The position numbers and the translations under genes were made by a program. A model generated the notes under the pieces. That model saw nothing but the letters and a program-made list of their open reading frames with translations, had not been told where the DNA came from and ran no database searches. From NCBI RefSeq assembly GCF_000019785.1, contig NC_010524.1, positions 4,762,001 to 4,826,000 on the forward strand: 64,000 nt of DNA, written 5' to 3'. This document shows, in pieces, positions 19,329 to 28,956 of the stretch. Numbering within the stretch: position 1 is the first letter of the stretch; the number at the start of each line of letters is the position of its first letter. Origin of the DNA: Leptothrix cholodnii SP-6. GTDB taxonomy: Bacteria > Pseudomonadota > Gammaproteobacteria > Burkholderiales > Burkholderiaceae_C.

Positions 19329-20588
19329 ATGAGTGCCCTCATCCTCCTCGTCTTTCTCGGCGCGGCCGTGGCCGCCATGCCGATCGCCCACGCGCTGCTG
19401 CTGGCGGCGATGACCGCCGCCGCCACCTCCGACCGCGTGCCGCTGGACCTGCTGGTGCAGCAGATGGTCGCGCAGGTGCAGAGCTTTCCGCTGATCGCGA
19501 TTCCGTTCTTCATGCTGACCGGCACGCTGATGATGGGCGGCAAGCTCGGCGAAGCGCTGGTCGGCGTGCTGTCGACGCTGATCGGCCGCTTCCACGGTGG
19601 CCCGGCGCAGGTGGGCGTGCTGTCGTCGACGCTGTTCGGCGGTGTTTCCGGCTCGGCGGTGGCCGACGCCTCGGCGATCGGCTCGCTGCTGATTCCGTGG
19701 CACAAGCGGCTCGGCTATCCGGCGGCGTTCTCGGCGGCGACGCTGGCGGCCGCGGCCACCATCGACATCATGATCCCGCCGTCGATCCCGATGATCCTGT
19801 TCGCGCTGACCGCGAACGCGTCGATCGCCTCGCTGTTCGTCGCCGGCGTGCTGCCCGGCCTGCTGATGTGCGGGGGTTTCATGGCGGTCTGCTGGTGGGT
19901 CGGCAAGCGCCGCAACTTCCCGCGTGACACCACGCCGTTCGACGGTGTCGCCTTCCGCAGGCACCTGCTGTACGCCCTGCCGGCCGTCGTGCTGCCGGTG
20001 CTGATCATCATCTTCCTGCGCTTCGGCATCGCCACGCCCACCGAGGTGGCCGTGCTGTCGACGCTCTACGCCGGTCTGGTCTCGGCGGTGATCTACCGCG
20101 ACCTGAGCTGGCGCCGGCTGGACGACGCGGTGGTGCATGCCGGCCTGGCCACGGGCGTGGTGCTGCTGGTGATCATGGCTTCGGCCGCGATCGGCTGGCT
20201 GCTGACCTTCGACCAGATGCCGCAGGGCATCGCTCATTGGGTGCAGCAGAACGTGGAGATGAAGTGGCTCGTGATCCTGCTGATGAACCTGCTGATGCTG
20301 TTCATGGGCATGTTCATCGACCTGCCGGCCGCCGTGCTGCTGCTGACACCGGTGTTCGTGCCACTGGCCCAGAGCATCGGCATGGACATGACGCAGCTCG
20401 GAATCATGATGGTCGTGAACCTGGCCATCGGCCTGTACACGCCGCCGGTGGGCACCACGCTGTTCATCACCAGCGCACTGGCCAAGGTCAAGGTCGGCCA
20501 GACGGTGCGCGAACTGGGGCCCTTCTACCTGGTCGCCTTCGGCGTGCTGGCCCTGGTGTCCTACGTGCCGGCCAGCATCCTGAAATGA
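19329..20588 (+). CDS. dctM: TRAP transporter large permease DctM
   Basis: The 419-residue protein has about eleven to twelve hydrophobic segments and DctM motifs such as IPFFMLTGTLMMGGKLGEAL, FGGVSGSAVADASAIGS, and the ending IGLYTPPVGTTLFITSALAKV. It is the sodium-coupled transport subunit of the DctPQM system. Its TGA overlaps an in-frame ATG of the following transketolase frame, though a better start for that gene lies 36 bases later. Confidence 0.93.
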   Translation: MSALILLVFLGAAVAAMPIAHALLLAAMTAAATSDRVPLDLLVQQMVAQVQSFPLIAIPFFMLTGTLMMGGKLGEALVGVLSTLIGRFHGGPAQVGVLSSTLFGGVSGSAVADASAIGSLLIPWHKRLGYPAAFSAATLAAAATIDIMIPPSIPMILFALTANASIASLFVAGVLPGLLMCGGFMAVCWWVGKRRNFPRDTTPFDGVAFRRHLLYALPAVVLPVLIIIFLRFGIATPTEVAVLSTLYAGLVSAVIYRDLSWRRLDDAVVHAGLATGVVLLVIMASAAIGWLLTFDQMPQGIAHWVQQNVEMKWLVILLMNLLMLFMGMFIDLPAAVLLLTPVFVPLAQSIGMDMTQLGIMMVVNLAIGLYTPPVGTTLFITSALAKVKVGQTVRELGPFYLVAFGVLALVSYVPASILK

Positions 20589-20620
20589 CCCGCGCCCAAC
20601 CTTCCTTCACGGAGATTTCC

Positions 20621-21484
20621 ATGACGACGACAACCGCTGAACGGGCCGAACTGGCCGAGCTTCGACAAGTGGCCTACCGCATCCGCCGCAATGCCTTGCG
20701 CATGGGCGAGGTGCAGGGCCAGGGCTACATCGGCCAGGCGCTGGGCTGGGCCGACGTGCTGGCGGTGGCCTACGGCCACGCACTCAACCTGCGCCCCGAC
20801 GAACCCGAATGGGAGGGCCGCGACCGCTTCCTGCTCTCGCACGGCCACTACGCGATCGCGTCCTACGCCGCGCTGATTGAGGCCGGCATCATCCCCGAGA
20901 GCGAACTCGAAACCTACGGCAGCGACGACAGCCGCCTGCCGATGTCGGGCATGGCGACCTACACGCCCGGCATGGAGATCTCGGGCGGCTCGCTGGGCCA
21001 GGGCCTGGCGATCGGCGTGGGCATGGCGCTGGGCCTGAAGCACAAGAAGAACCCGGCCTTCATCTACAACTCGATGTCCGACGGCGAGCTCGACGAGGGC
21101 GCGGTCTGGGAGGCCGCGATGGGTGCCGCGCACCACCGCCTGGACAACCTGATCTGCCTGATCGACATCAACAACCAGCAGGCCGACGGCCCGTCGTCGA
21201 AGGTGATGGGCTTCGAGCCGCTGGCCGACAAGTGGGCCGCCTTCGGCTGGCACGTGCAGCGTGTCGACGGCAACGATCTGGCGGCGGTGCTGGAGGCCTT
21301 CGACGCCGCACGCAACCTGACCGAAGCCAAGCCGCGCGTGATCCTGTTCGACACGCTGATGGGCAAGGGCGTGCCCTTCCTGGAGACGCGCGACAAGAAC
21401 CATTTCATCCGCGTCGACCCGCCGGAGTGGCAGCAGGCCCTGCAGATCCTGGATCAATCGCAAGCTGAAGGAGCGCAAGCATGA
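20621..21484 (+). CDS. Transketolase, N-terminal subunit
   Basis: The 287-residue protein corresponds to the thiamine-diphosphate-binding half of transketolase: SHGHYAIASYAAL, GGSLGQGLAIGVGMALG and the TPP motif SDGELDEG through NNQQADG. Transketolase moves two-carbon units between sugars; split forms are common in catabolic clusters. ATG 20621 has GGAGAT six bases upstream and is preferred to ATG 20585. Its stop overlaps the start of the C-terminal subunit gene (ATGA). Confidence 0.9.
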   Translation: MTTTTAERAELAELRQVAYRIRRNALRMGEVQGQGYIGQALGWADVLAVAYGHALNLRPDEPEWEGRDRFLLSHGHYAIASYAALIEAGIIPESELETYGSDDSRLPMSGMATYTPGMEISGGSLGQGLAIGVGMALGLKHKKNPAFIYNSMSDGELDEGAVWEAAMGAAHHRLDNLICLIDINNQQADGPSSKVMGFEPLADKWAAFGWHVQRVDGNDLAAVLEAFDAARNLTEAKPRVILFDTLMGKGVPFLETRDKNHFIRVDPPEWQQALQILDQSQAEGAQA

Positions 21485-22497
21485 GCGCCGTGAACACCAC
21501 CGCCACCGAGAAGAAGCCGCGCCTGACCACCTCGGCCATGATCGCCTCGATCGCCTCCGAAGGGCAGCGCGTCAAGGCCGCGCCGTTCGGCAAGGCGCTG
21601 GTCGAACTGGCCGCGACCCGGCCCGAGATCGTCGGCATGACGGCCGACCTGGCCAAGTACACCGACCTGCACCTGTTCGCGCAGGTCTACCCCGAGCGCT
21701 TCCACCAGATGGGCATGGCCGAGCAGCTGCTGATGGCGGCGGCCGGCGGCATGGCCAAGGAAGGCCTGATCCCGTTCGCCACCACCTACGCGGTGTTCGG
21801 CACCCGGCGTGCCTACGACTTCATCCACCAGGTGATCGCCGAGGAGAACCTCAACGTCAAGATGTGCTGCGCGCTGCCCGGCCTGACCACCGGCTACGGC
21901 CCCAGCCATCAGGCGACCGACGACATCGCGATGATGCGGGCCATCCCGGGCCTGACCATCGTCGACCCCTGCGATGCGCTCGACCTCGAACAGGCCGTGC
22001 CGCAGATCGCTGCGCACAAGGGCCCGGTCTACATGCGGCTTGCGCGTGGCAACGTGCCGCTGGTGCTCGACGAATACGACTACAGCTTCGAACTCGGCAA
22101 GGCCAAGATGCTGCGCGAGGGCAACGAGGTGCTGGTGATCTCCAGCGGCTTCATGACCATGCGCGCGCTCGAAGTGGCGCAGACGCTGGCGGCCGACAAC
22201 ATCGGCGTGGCGGTGCTGCACTGCCCGACGATCAAGCCGCTCGACGAGGCCACCATCATCGAGGCCGTGAAGTACAAGCATCGGCTGGTCGTGATCGCCG
22301 AGAACCACTCGGTGATCGGCGGACTGGGCGAGGCGGTGGCGAGCGCGCTGCTGCGCCATCGCGTGCAGCCGGCGGGCTTCCAGATGGCGGGGCTGCCCGA
22401 TGCCTACCTCGACGCCGGCGCGCTGCCGACGCTGCACGACCGCTACGGCATCAGCCGCGAAGCGCTGGCCGGCCGCATCAAGGGCTGGCTGGGCTGA
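21481..22497 (+). CDS. Transketolase, C-terminal subunit
   Basis: The 338-residue partner contains the pyrimidine-binding and C-terminal domains of transketolase: PEIVGMTADLAKYTDL, ERFHQMGMAEQLLMAAAGG with the catalytic-type Glu, and a C-terminal domain from about 205. It should form a heterotetramer with the N-terminal subunit encoded four bases of overlap upstream. Together with the SDR and TRAP genes this suggests breakdown of an imported compound through two-carbon transfer. Confidence 0.9.
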   Translation: MSAVNTTATEKKPRLTTSAMIASIASEGQRVKAAPFGKALVELAATRPEIVGMTADLAKYTDLHLFAQVYPERFHQMGMAEQLLMAAAGGMAKEGLIPFATTYAVFGTRRAYDFIHQVIAEENLNVKMCCALPGLTTGYGPSHQATDDIAMMRAIPGLTIVDPCDALDLEQAVPQIAAHKGPVYMRLARGNVPLVLDEYDYSFELGKAKMLREGNEVLVISSGFMTMRALEVAQTLAADNIGVAVLHCPTIKPLDEATIIEAVKYKHRLVVIAENHSVIGGLGEAVASALLRHRVQPAGFQMAGLPDAYLDAGALPTLHDRYGISREALAGRIKGWLG

Positions 22498-22613
22498 TCC
22501 GGGGCTTGAAGGTGAAGGCGCGGCGCGGCGGTCGCCTCGGGGATAGCCCCCGCTGCCCGCGCCGGTTGCCGGGTGCACCATCCGGGGCTTTCCACGCCCA
22601 AGGAGTTCACCCG

Positions 22614-23885
22614 ATGAAATTCGAAACCCTCGCCGTGCACGGCGGCTACAGCCCCGATCCGACCACCAAGGCGGTCGCGGTGCCGATCTACCAGACGGTG
22701 GCCTACGCCTTCGACGACACCCAGCACGGCGCCGACCTGTTCGACCTGAAGGTGGCGGGCAACATCTACAGCCGCATCATGAATCCGACCAACGCGGTGC
22801 TGGAGCAGCGCCTGGCGGATCTGGAAGGCGGCATCGCCTCGCTGGCGATGGCCTCGGGCATGGCGGCGATCACCGCGGCGATCCAGACCATCGCCGAGTC
22901 GGGCGACAACATCGTCTCGTCGAGCACGCTCTACGGCGGCACCTACAACCTGTTCGCGCACACGCTGCCGCAGCAGGGCATCGAGACCCGTTTTGCCGAC
23001 CCGCGCGACCCGGCCGCGTTCGCCGCGCTGATCGACGCGCGCACCAAGGCGGTGTTCTGCGAGTCGATCGGCAACCCGCTGGGCAACATCACCGACCTGC
23101 GCGCGCTGGCCGACGTGGCGCATGCCGCCGGCGTGCCGCTGATCGTCGACAACACCGTGCCCACGCCCTACCTGTGCCGGCCGTTCGAACACGGCGCCGA
23201 CATCGTGGTGCATTCGCTGACCAAGTACCTCGGCGGCCACGGCAACTCGGTGGGCGGGGCGATCGTCGACTCGGGCAAGTTCCCGTGGGCGGAGCACAAG
23301 GCGCGGTTCCGGCGTCTCAACGAACCCGACGTCAGCTACCACGGCGTGGTCTACACCGAGGCGCTCGGTGCGGCCGCCTACATCGCCCGCGCCCGCGTGG
23401 TGCCGCTGCGCAACATGGGCGCCGCTTTAAGCCCGTTCAACGCCTTCCTGATCCTGCAGGGCATCGAGACCGTGGCGCTGCGCATGGACCGCATCTGCGC
23501 CAACGCGAAGGCCGTGGCGCAGCACCTGCGCGGCCACGCCAAGGTCAAGTGGGTCAACTACGCCGGCCTCGAGGATCACGCCGATCACGCGCTGGCCCAG
23601 CGCTACCTCGGCGGCCGTCCGTCGGGCATCCTGACCTTCGGTGTCGAGGGCGGGCGTGATGGCGGCGCGCGGTTCCAGGACGCGCTCAAGCTCGTCACCC
23701 GGCTGGTCAACATCGGCGACGCCAAGTCGCTGGCCTGCCATCCGGCGTCGACCACGCACCGCCAGCTCGGCCCCGAAGAGCTCGCCAAGGCGGGCGTGAC
23801 GGTCGAGACCGTGCGCCTGTCGATCGGCATCGAGCACATCGACGACCTGATCGCCGACATCGACCAGGCGCTCGCCGCGGTCTGA
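22614..23885 (+). CDS. metY: O-acetylhomoserine sulfhydrylase / Cys-Met metabolism PLP enzyme
   Basis: The 423-residue enzyme has the Cys/Met-metabolism PLP signature, with K204 in [11 protein letters not shown] as the likely Schiff-base lysine, [22 protein letters not shown] near the N-terminus and [10 protein letters not shown] near the C-terminus. The length and SRIMNPTN pattern fit O-acetylhomoserine aminocarboxypropyltransferase, which makes homocysteine from sulfide. AAGGAG precedes ATG 22614. Whether it belongs to the transketolase operon is unclear: the 116-bp gap holds several G/C-rich inverted repeats but no recognisable SAM or SAH riboswitch. Confidence 0.9.
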   Translation: MKFETLAVHGGYSPDPTTKAVAVPIYQTVAYAFDDTQHGADLFDLKVAGNIYSRIMNPTNAVLEQRLADLEGGIASLAMASGMAAITAAIQTIAESGDNIVSSSTLYGGTYNLFAHTLPQQGIETRFADPRDPAAFAALIDARTKAVFCESIGNPLGNITDLRALADVAHAAGVPLIVDNTVPTPYLCRPFEHGADIVVHSLTKYLGGHGNSVGGAIVDSGKFPWAEHKARFRRLNEPDVSYHGVVYTEALGAAAYIARARVVPLRNMGAALSPFNAFLILQGIETVALRMDRICANAKAVAQHLRGHAKVKWVNYAGLEDHADHALAQRYLGGRPSGILTFGVEGGRDGGARFQDALKLVTRLVNIGDAKSLACHPASTTHRQLGPEELAKAGVTVETVRLSIGIEHIDDLIADIDQALAAV

Positions 23886-23895
23886 CGCGCCGGGC

Positions 23896-24141
23896 TCAGG
23901 CCGGCTCGCCGCCTGCTGCGGCGGCGGCGAGTTCGCGCAGGCAGCCCAGGCACAGGCAGCCGACGTAGCGCGTGCGCAACTCGGCCTGCAGCGCCGCGCT
24001 GAGCGTCAGCGTGCTGCAGGCGCAGGGCGCGGCGTCGCGGGCGCCGCAGTGGAAACCGCCGCCGCAGCGCGCGCAGCGGTCGTCCAGGGCTGCGGCGGTG
24101 GCGGGCGGGCGGGTGTCGGGGGCGTTGTCGTGGCGGTCCAT
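23896..24141 (-). CDS. Cysteine-rich CWC-like small protein
   Basis: The 81-residue protein has eight cysteines: RCARCGGGFHCG, PCAC and GCLCLGCL. This resembles the Cys-rich CWC family of short metal-binding-like proteins, but the signature CWC reads CAC here. Function is unknown; zinc binding is likely from the spacing. It is convergent with metY, ten bases away. Confidence 0.65.
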   Translation of the reverse strand: MDRHDNAPDTRPPATAAALDDRCARCGGGFHCGARDAAPCACSTLTLSAALQAELRTRYVGCLCLGCLRELAAAAAGGEPA

Positions 24142-24795
24142 GCGGCGAGCTTACGGCGTCTGCCAATTGTCAATTCGAGCCCATTTCTGTGTCGGGATGT
24201 AGAACCGGTGTCAGTGGTCGCACACGCCGGTTTCGCCCGGGTTTCCCCGCGGTGCAGCAATTTCACGGCCCGAGCCCCGCATTGCAAACCGAAACGACTG
24301 GCGGAACTGGTTACGCCCTGCCGCCGCATGCCGGGCACCATGCGTTCCATGCCGAGCCACCTCACCGCCATCGCCACCCGCCGGGTTGATCCCGACGCCG
24401 GTCGTGTTGCGCAGGATCAACGCATTGCCCGGGCGGCCTGGCCACTGGGCAGCGCCCTGGCGCTGCTGGCGGTGCTGGTGTTGGTCGGCAGTGACACAGC
24501 GGCGCAACAGTTGCGTGCGCATGATGTCGCTCAGAGTCTGAACCGATTGCTTCGTATCTGATCGCGTTCGAGGCGGCGGCCATCCGGCCGACGCCTGGGG
24601 GACGGGCCTGCCGACGCTGCGGATTCCAGCGCCAATCGACCGAGGTGCAGTGAGCGCCAGAGACAGTTGATTGGCGGTGGGACGCAGCCCTGCAGCGCCT
24701 GTCACCGCTTTCTTCCCCCCCTGTGCCGTCGGCCGCCTACAGTTCGGCGTGTTGTCCACACCGCGTGGCCGGTTCGCTGACCGGGCCCTGCTGCC
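24142..24795. other. Gene-poor 650-bp stretch
   Basis: Between the CWC gene and sixA no well-supported gene is seen. The stretch has more mixed codon positions than its neighbours. It contains one weak candidate ORF at 24328-24561, listed separately, and presumably the promoter of sixA. No inverted repeats of terminator quality or mobile-element ends were recognised. Confidence 0.5.
24328..24561 (+). CDS. Possible small membrane protein (weak candidate)
   Basis: From ATG 24328 the frame gives 77 residues with one clear hydrophobic segment, LGSALALLAVLVLVGSDTAA (about 45-64), and an Arg/Asp-rich N-terminus. Later ATGs at 24340 and 24349 are alternatives. There is no good ribosome-binding site, and no family is recognised. 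It may be a real single-pass protein or chance. Confidence 0.3.
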   Translation: MPGTMRSMPSHLTAIATRRVDPDAGRVAQDQRIARAAWPLGSALALLAVLVLVGSDTAAQQLRAHDVAQSLNRLLRI

Positions 24796-25323
24796 ATGTC
24801 CGAGCCCCTGCCCAGCCCCCGCATCGTCCTGCTGCGCCACGCCACCGCCCAGGAGCCGCGCCCCGACCTGCCCGACGCCCGTCGCGAGCTGGTCGCCAAG
24901 GGCGAACGCCAGGCGCGCGACGTGGCGGCCTGGTGCCGGCGCCAGGGCCTGTGCCCGGGCCGGCTGCTGACCAGCCCGCTGCCGCGTGCCGCGCAGACCG
25001 CTGCGCTGCTGGCCGGCCACCTGGGCGACTGCCCGGCGCCCGAGCCGGCCGACTGGCTGCAGATCGGCACGCCCCCCGCCGTCAGCCTGGCGCGCGTGCA
25101 GGACCTGATGCACGCCCTGATGCGCCTGCCCGGCCCGCCCGAGCCCTGGCTGGTCGGCCACGAGCCCGACCTCAGCGGCCTGATCGCCGCCCTGCTGCAC
25201 AGCCCGCGGCCGGTGCTGTGGCCGAAGAAGGCCTCGCTCACGGCCCTGGACTGGCCCGACGGCATCGGCGCGCCGGCGCGGCTGCTGTGGCACCTGCCGT
25301 GTGCCTTGATGGGCGCCGCCTGA
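24796..25323 (+). CDS. sixA: SixA-like histidine phosphatase
   Basis: The 175-residue protein is a histidine-phosphatase-superfamily enzyme: VLLRHATAQ with the catalytic H15, a second motif LTSPLPRAAQTAALLA and the second catalytic His in WLVGHEPDL. SixA dephosphorylates phosphohistidine domains (in E. coli, ArcB or the nitrogen PTS). No PTS or phosphorelay gene is adjacent; the two-component pair lies 3.6 kb downstream. Confidence 0.85.
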   Translation: MSEPLPSPRIVLLRHATAQEPRPDLPDARRELVAKGERQARDVAAWCRRQGLCPGRLLTSPLPRAAQTAALLAGHLGDCPAPEPADWLQIGTPPAVSLARVQDLMHALMRLPGPPEPWLVGHEPDLSGLIAALLHSPRPVLWPKKASLTALDWPDGIGAPARLLWHLPCALMGAA

Positions 25324-25413
25324 GCCCCCTCGGCCCAGGCCGGGCGGCGCGTCAGCGCAACGCAGGCCCGGGTGACCGACACTGCGCGGCCTGAACCCAT
25401 CGGAGACGTCTGC

Positions 25414-26661
25414 ATGCCCACCCAACGCCCCGTGATGGCCGACGCCGCCCCAGCCTGGCCGATGCGGCGTCGACTCGCGCTCGCCGCCGTCGGCCTGAGC
25501 GCGCTGGTGGCGTCGCTGGCCGGTGCGCCCGCGCGGGCGCAGGCCGAGATCCGCATCGCCCACATCCACAGCCTGACCGGCCCGCTCGAGGCCTACGGCA
25601 AGCAGACCTCGACCGGCTTCATGATGGGCCTCGACTACGCCACCGGCGGCACCATGACGGTGGCCGGCAAGAAGCTGGTGGTGATCGAGAAGGACGACCA
25701 GGGCCAGCCCGAGGTCGGCCGGCGCCAGCTGGTGGCCGCCTACGAAGACGACAAGGCCGACCTCGCGGTCGGCCCGACCAGCTCGGGCGTGGCGCTGGCG
25801 CTGCTGCCGGTGGCCGAGCAGTTCAGGAAGATCCTGGTGGTCGAGCCGGCGGTGGCCGACTCGATCACCGGCGAGAAGTGGAACCGCTACGTCTTCCGCA
25901 CCGGCCGCAACTCCAGCCAGGACGCGGTCTCGAACGCGATGGCGCTCGACCGCGAGGGCGTCAGCATCGCCACGCTGGCGCAGGACTACGCCTTCGGCCG
26001 CGACGGCGTGAAGGCCTTCCGCGACGCCATCAAGAAGGCGCGCATCGTGCACGAGGAGTTCCTGCCCGCCCGCACCACCGACTTCAACGCCGGCGCCCAG
26101 CGCCTGATCGATGCGCTGAAAGACAAGCCCGGCCGCAAGATCATCTGGGTGCTGTGGGCCGGCGGTGGCAACCCGTTCACGATCGCCGACCTCGACTTGA
26201 AGCGCCACGGCATCGAGATCGCCACCGGCGGCAACATCCTGCCGGCGATGATCGGCTTCAAGCGCTTTCCGGGCATGGAGGGCGCCACCTACTACTACTT
26301 CGGCATCCCGAAGAATCCGGTCAACGAATGGCTGGTGGCGAACCACTACAAGCTCTATCGCACGCCGCCGGACTTCTTCACCGCGGGTGGCATGAGTGCG
26401 GCGCTCGCGGTGGTCGAGGCGCTGCGCAAGACCGGCGGCGAGACCGACACCGCGCGGCTGATCCGCGCGATGGAAGGCATGAGCTTCGACACGCCGAAGG
26501 GGCGCATGCAGTTTCGGGTCGAGGATCACCAGGCGATGCAGACGATGTATCACTTTCGCATCAAGGCGGATCCGGCGATGCCTTGGGGGGTGCCCGAATT
26601 GGTGCGCGAGATTCGTGCGGGGGAGATGGCGGTGCCGATTCGGAATCAGCGGCAGCAGTGA
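25414..26661 (+). CDS. Branched-chain amino-acid-type ABC transporter substrate-binding protein
   Basis: About 415 residues with a twin-arginine-like/Sec signal (MRRRLALAAVGLSALVASLAGAPARAQA) and the periplasmic type I binding fold: IRIAHIHSLTGPLEAYGKQ, a central hinge and DFNAGAQRLIDALKDK. ATG 25414 follows GGAGAC, so the upstream GTG at 25372 is rejected. No permease or ATPase genes are adjacent, so it is an orphan binding protein. Proximity to the 3HB-oligomer hydrolase may hint at a related substrate, but this is speculation. Confidence 0.85.
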   Translation: MPTQRPVMADAAPAWPMRRRLALAAVGLSALVASLAGAPARAQAEIRIAHIHSLTGPLEAYGKQTSTGFMMGLDYATGGTMTVAGKKLVVIEKDDQGQPEVGRRQLVAAYEDDKADLAVGPTSSGVALALLPVAEQFRKILVVEPAVADSITGEKWNRYVFRTGRNSSQDAVSNAMALDREGVSIATLAQDYAFGRDGVKAFRDAIKKARIVHEEFLPARTTDFNAGAQRLIDALKDKPGRKIIWVLWAGGGNPFTIADLDLKRHGIEIATGGNILPAMIGFKRFPGMEGATYYYFGIPKNPVNEWLVANHYKLYRTPPDFFTAGGMSAALAVVEALRKTGGETDTARLIRAMEGMSFDTPKGRMQFRVEDHQAMQTMYHFRIKADPAMPWGVPELVREIRAGEMAVPIRNQRQQ

Positions 26662-26752
26662 TTGGGGTTCTCCCGAACGCCCGTCACGCCTGCTCACGCT
26701 ACCGTGCGGTCCCTCACGGTCATCTCAACAATCGTCAGTTGGAGGAAATCGC

Positions 26753-28942
26753 ATGCAACAACAGACCTTCCGTATCACGGCAGTCGCAGCCAGCGTGCTC
26801 ATGCTGGCCGCCTGCGGCGGTGGCGACAGCGCCGCCGTGACCCCGGCCGAGGCGATCAACGCCCTGCCCACGGCCGTGCGCGGCGCCGTGACGGTGAGCA
26901 CCTACGACGGCGCCACCGATGACCTGCTCACCGCCGGCCTGGGCCGTGCCGGACTGATGGGCGGGGCGCCGACCTACGTCGACGCCGCCGCACCCACCGC
27001 CGCCGAGCTGCGCCGCAACGCGATCTACAACAACTACCGCGCGCTGGTCGACCCCACCGCCCTCGGCGGCATGGGCACGCTCTACGGCCCCAACGTCGAC
27101 ACCGCCGGCTCGGCGACCAACAACGCCGGCCTGATCGCCGGGCGCGAATACATCGCCTGGGCCGACGACGGCACCGGCCGCCAGAACGTCACGCTGATGG
27201 TGCAGGTGCCCAACCACTTCGACCCGGCGCGGCCGTGCATCGTCACCGCCACCTCGTCGGGCTCGCGCGGCATCTACGGCGCCATCGGCACCGCCGGCGA
27301 ATGGGGCCTCAAGCGCGGCTGCGCGGTCGCCTACACCGACAAGGGCACCGGCAACGGCCTGCACGACCCCACCAGCGGCCTGGTGATGAGCCGCAACGGC
27401 AGCACCACCACCGCCACGGTGGCCGGGCTCGAATCGATCTTCAGCCTGCCCGACAGCCTCGCCAGCCTGAGCACCTTCGTCGGCAGTTTCGCCAACCGGG
27501 TCGGCTTCAAGCACGCCCACTCGCAGCAGAACCCCGAGAAGGACTGGGGCCGCAACACGCTCGACGCCGTGCGGCTGGCCTTCTACGTGCTCAACGAACG
27601 CTACGGCGCCGTCAGCACCACCGACCCGACCAAGCGGCAGCAGACCTTCAAGGCGTCCAACACGCTGGTGATCGCGTCCTCCGTGTCCAACGGCGGCGGC
27701 GCCGCACTGGCCGCGGCCGAGCAGGACACCGAAGGCTTGATCGACGGCATCGCCGTCTCCGAGCCCAACGCCCAGCCCGGCAGCAACACCACGCTGGCGA
27801 TCCAGCAAGGCACGGCCACGCCGGTGGCCACGCACAGCAAGCCGCTGATCGACTACTTCACCTACGCCAACCTCTACCAGCCCTGCGCCGCCCTGTCGAC
27901 GTCGGCCAGCAGCGGCACCGGGGTGGGCGCAGCCTTCTGGCCGGCGGCGTTCACCACCTCGGCGCAGAACCGCTGCGCGATGCTCAAGGCCAAGGGCCTG
28001 ATCGCGGGTGACACGCTGGCAGCACAGGCCGACGACGCGCTCGCAAAGCTCAACCAGTACGGCTGGCAGAGCGAGCAGAACTTCTTCCACCAGTCGCACT
28101 TCCGGCTCGCCACCAACGCGATCGTCGTCACCTACATCAACAGCTACGGCCGCTTCAGCGTGACCGACAACGTCTGCGGCTACAGCATGGCCAACACCGA
28201 CGCGGCCGGCGACGTGATCGCGCAAGCTCCGGGAACCCAGGCCGGTCTGTTCGCCAGCGGTAACGGTGTGCCGCCGACCGGCGGCGTCAACATCGTCTAC
28301 AACAACTCGTTCCTCACCAGCACCACCAGCGTCGCCAAGCTCGACTTCCTGGCGGTCTCGCCGTCGACCACGGTGGCCGACTTCGCGCTCGACGGCGCGC
28401 TGTGCATGCGCTCGCTGGTGACCGGCCTCGATCCGGTCAACGGCGCGGCCCTGACCGGCACGCTCAAGGCCCAGTCGGACCGCGTCATCGCCGGCATCAA
28501 CGAGGTGCAGCTCAGTGCCCGGTTGCGTGGCAAGCCGACCGTCATCGTGGCCGGCCGCACCGACACGCTGCTGCCGGTCAACCACACGGCGCGGGCCTAC
28601 TTCGGCAAGAACCAGCTGGTCGACGGCAGCGCCGCCGCCAACGTGCGTTATTACGAGGTCACCAACGCGCAGCACTTCGACAGCTTCATCGGCTTCGGCG
28701 CACTGCTCGGCTACGACACCCGCGTGGTGCCGCTGCATCCCTACCTGTTCAACGCGCTCGACCTGATGTACGAGCACCTGCAGCGTGGCCAGGCCCTGCC
28801 GCCGAGCCAGGTGGTGCACACCACGCCGCGAGCCAGCGGCGCCGATGCACTGACGCGCACCCACGTGCCGGCGATCGCCACCAGCCCGCTGGCGGCGAAC
28901 CTGATCACGATGTCGGGTTCGACGCTCAAGGTGCCCGACTGA
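26753..28942 (+). CDS. D-(-)-3-hydroxybutyrate oligomer hydrolase (lipoprotein)
   Basis: The 729-residue protein has a lipoprotein signal with lipobox LAAC at about residues 18-21, followed by a Gly-rich stretch. The large alpha/beta hydrolase-like domain matches 3HB-oligomer hydrolases: TATSSGSRGIYGAIGTAGEW, AYTDKGTGNGLHD, AHSQQNPEKDWG and the nucleophile region IASSVSNGGGAAL with the catalytic Ser. These enzymes cleave soluble oligomers released from polyhydroxybutyrate. GGAGGAAATCGC precedes the ATG. It agrees with the phasin gene at 58.0 kb in indicating PHA metabolism. Confidence 0.9.
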   Translation: MQQQTFRITAVAASVLMLAACGGGDSAAVTPAEAINALPTAVRGAVTVSTYDGATDDLLTAGLGRAGLMGGAPTYVDAAAPTAAELRRNAIYNNYRALVDPTALGGMGTLYGPNVDTAGSATNNAGLIAGREYIAWADDGTGRQNVTLMVQVPNHFDPARPCIVTATSSGSRGIYGAIGTAGEWGLKRGCAVAYTDKGTGNGLHDPTSGLVMSRNGSTTTATVAGLESIFSLPDSLASLSTFVGSFANRVGFKHAHSQQNPEKDWGRNTLDAVRLAFYVLNERYGAVSTTDPTKRQQTFKASNTLVIASSVSNGGGAALAAAEQDTEGLIDGIAVSEPNAQPGSNTTLAIQQGTATPVATHSKPLIDYFTYANLYQPCAALSTSASSGTGVGAAFWPAAFTTSAQNRCAMLKAKGLIAGDTLAAQADDALAKLNQYGWQSEQNFFHQSHFRLATNAIVVTYINSYGRFSVTDNVCGYSMANTDAAGDVIAQAPGTQAGLFASGNGVPPTGGVNIVYNNSFLTSTTSVAKLDFLAVSPSTTVADFALDGALCMRSLVTGLDPVNGAALTGTLKAQSDRVIAGINEVQLSARLRGKPTVIVAGRTDTLLPVNHTARAYFGKNQLVDGSAAANVRYYEVTNAQHFDSFIGFGALLGYDTRVVPLHPYLFNALDLMYEHLQRGQALPPSQVVHTTPRASGADALTRTHVPAIATSPLAANLITMSGSTLKVPD

Positions 28943-28956
28943 GCGCTGGCGCCTGA

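Noticed and set aside
18387..20237. 616-codon frame antisense to the TRAP permease genes
   Set aside because: Shadow composition; dctQ and dctM on the plus strand carry membrane segments and family motifs.
22498..22613. SAM or SAH riboswitch upstream of metY
   Set aside because: The gap has GC-rich inverted repeats but no recognisable conserved core of these classes.
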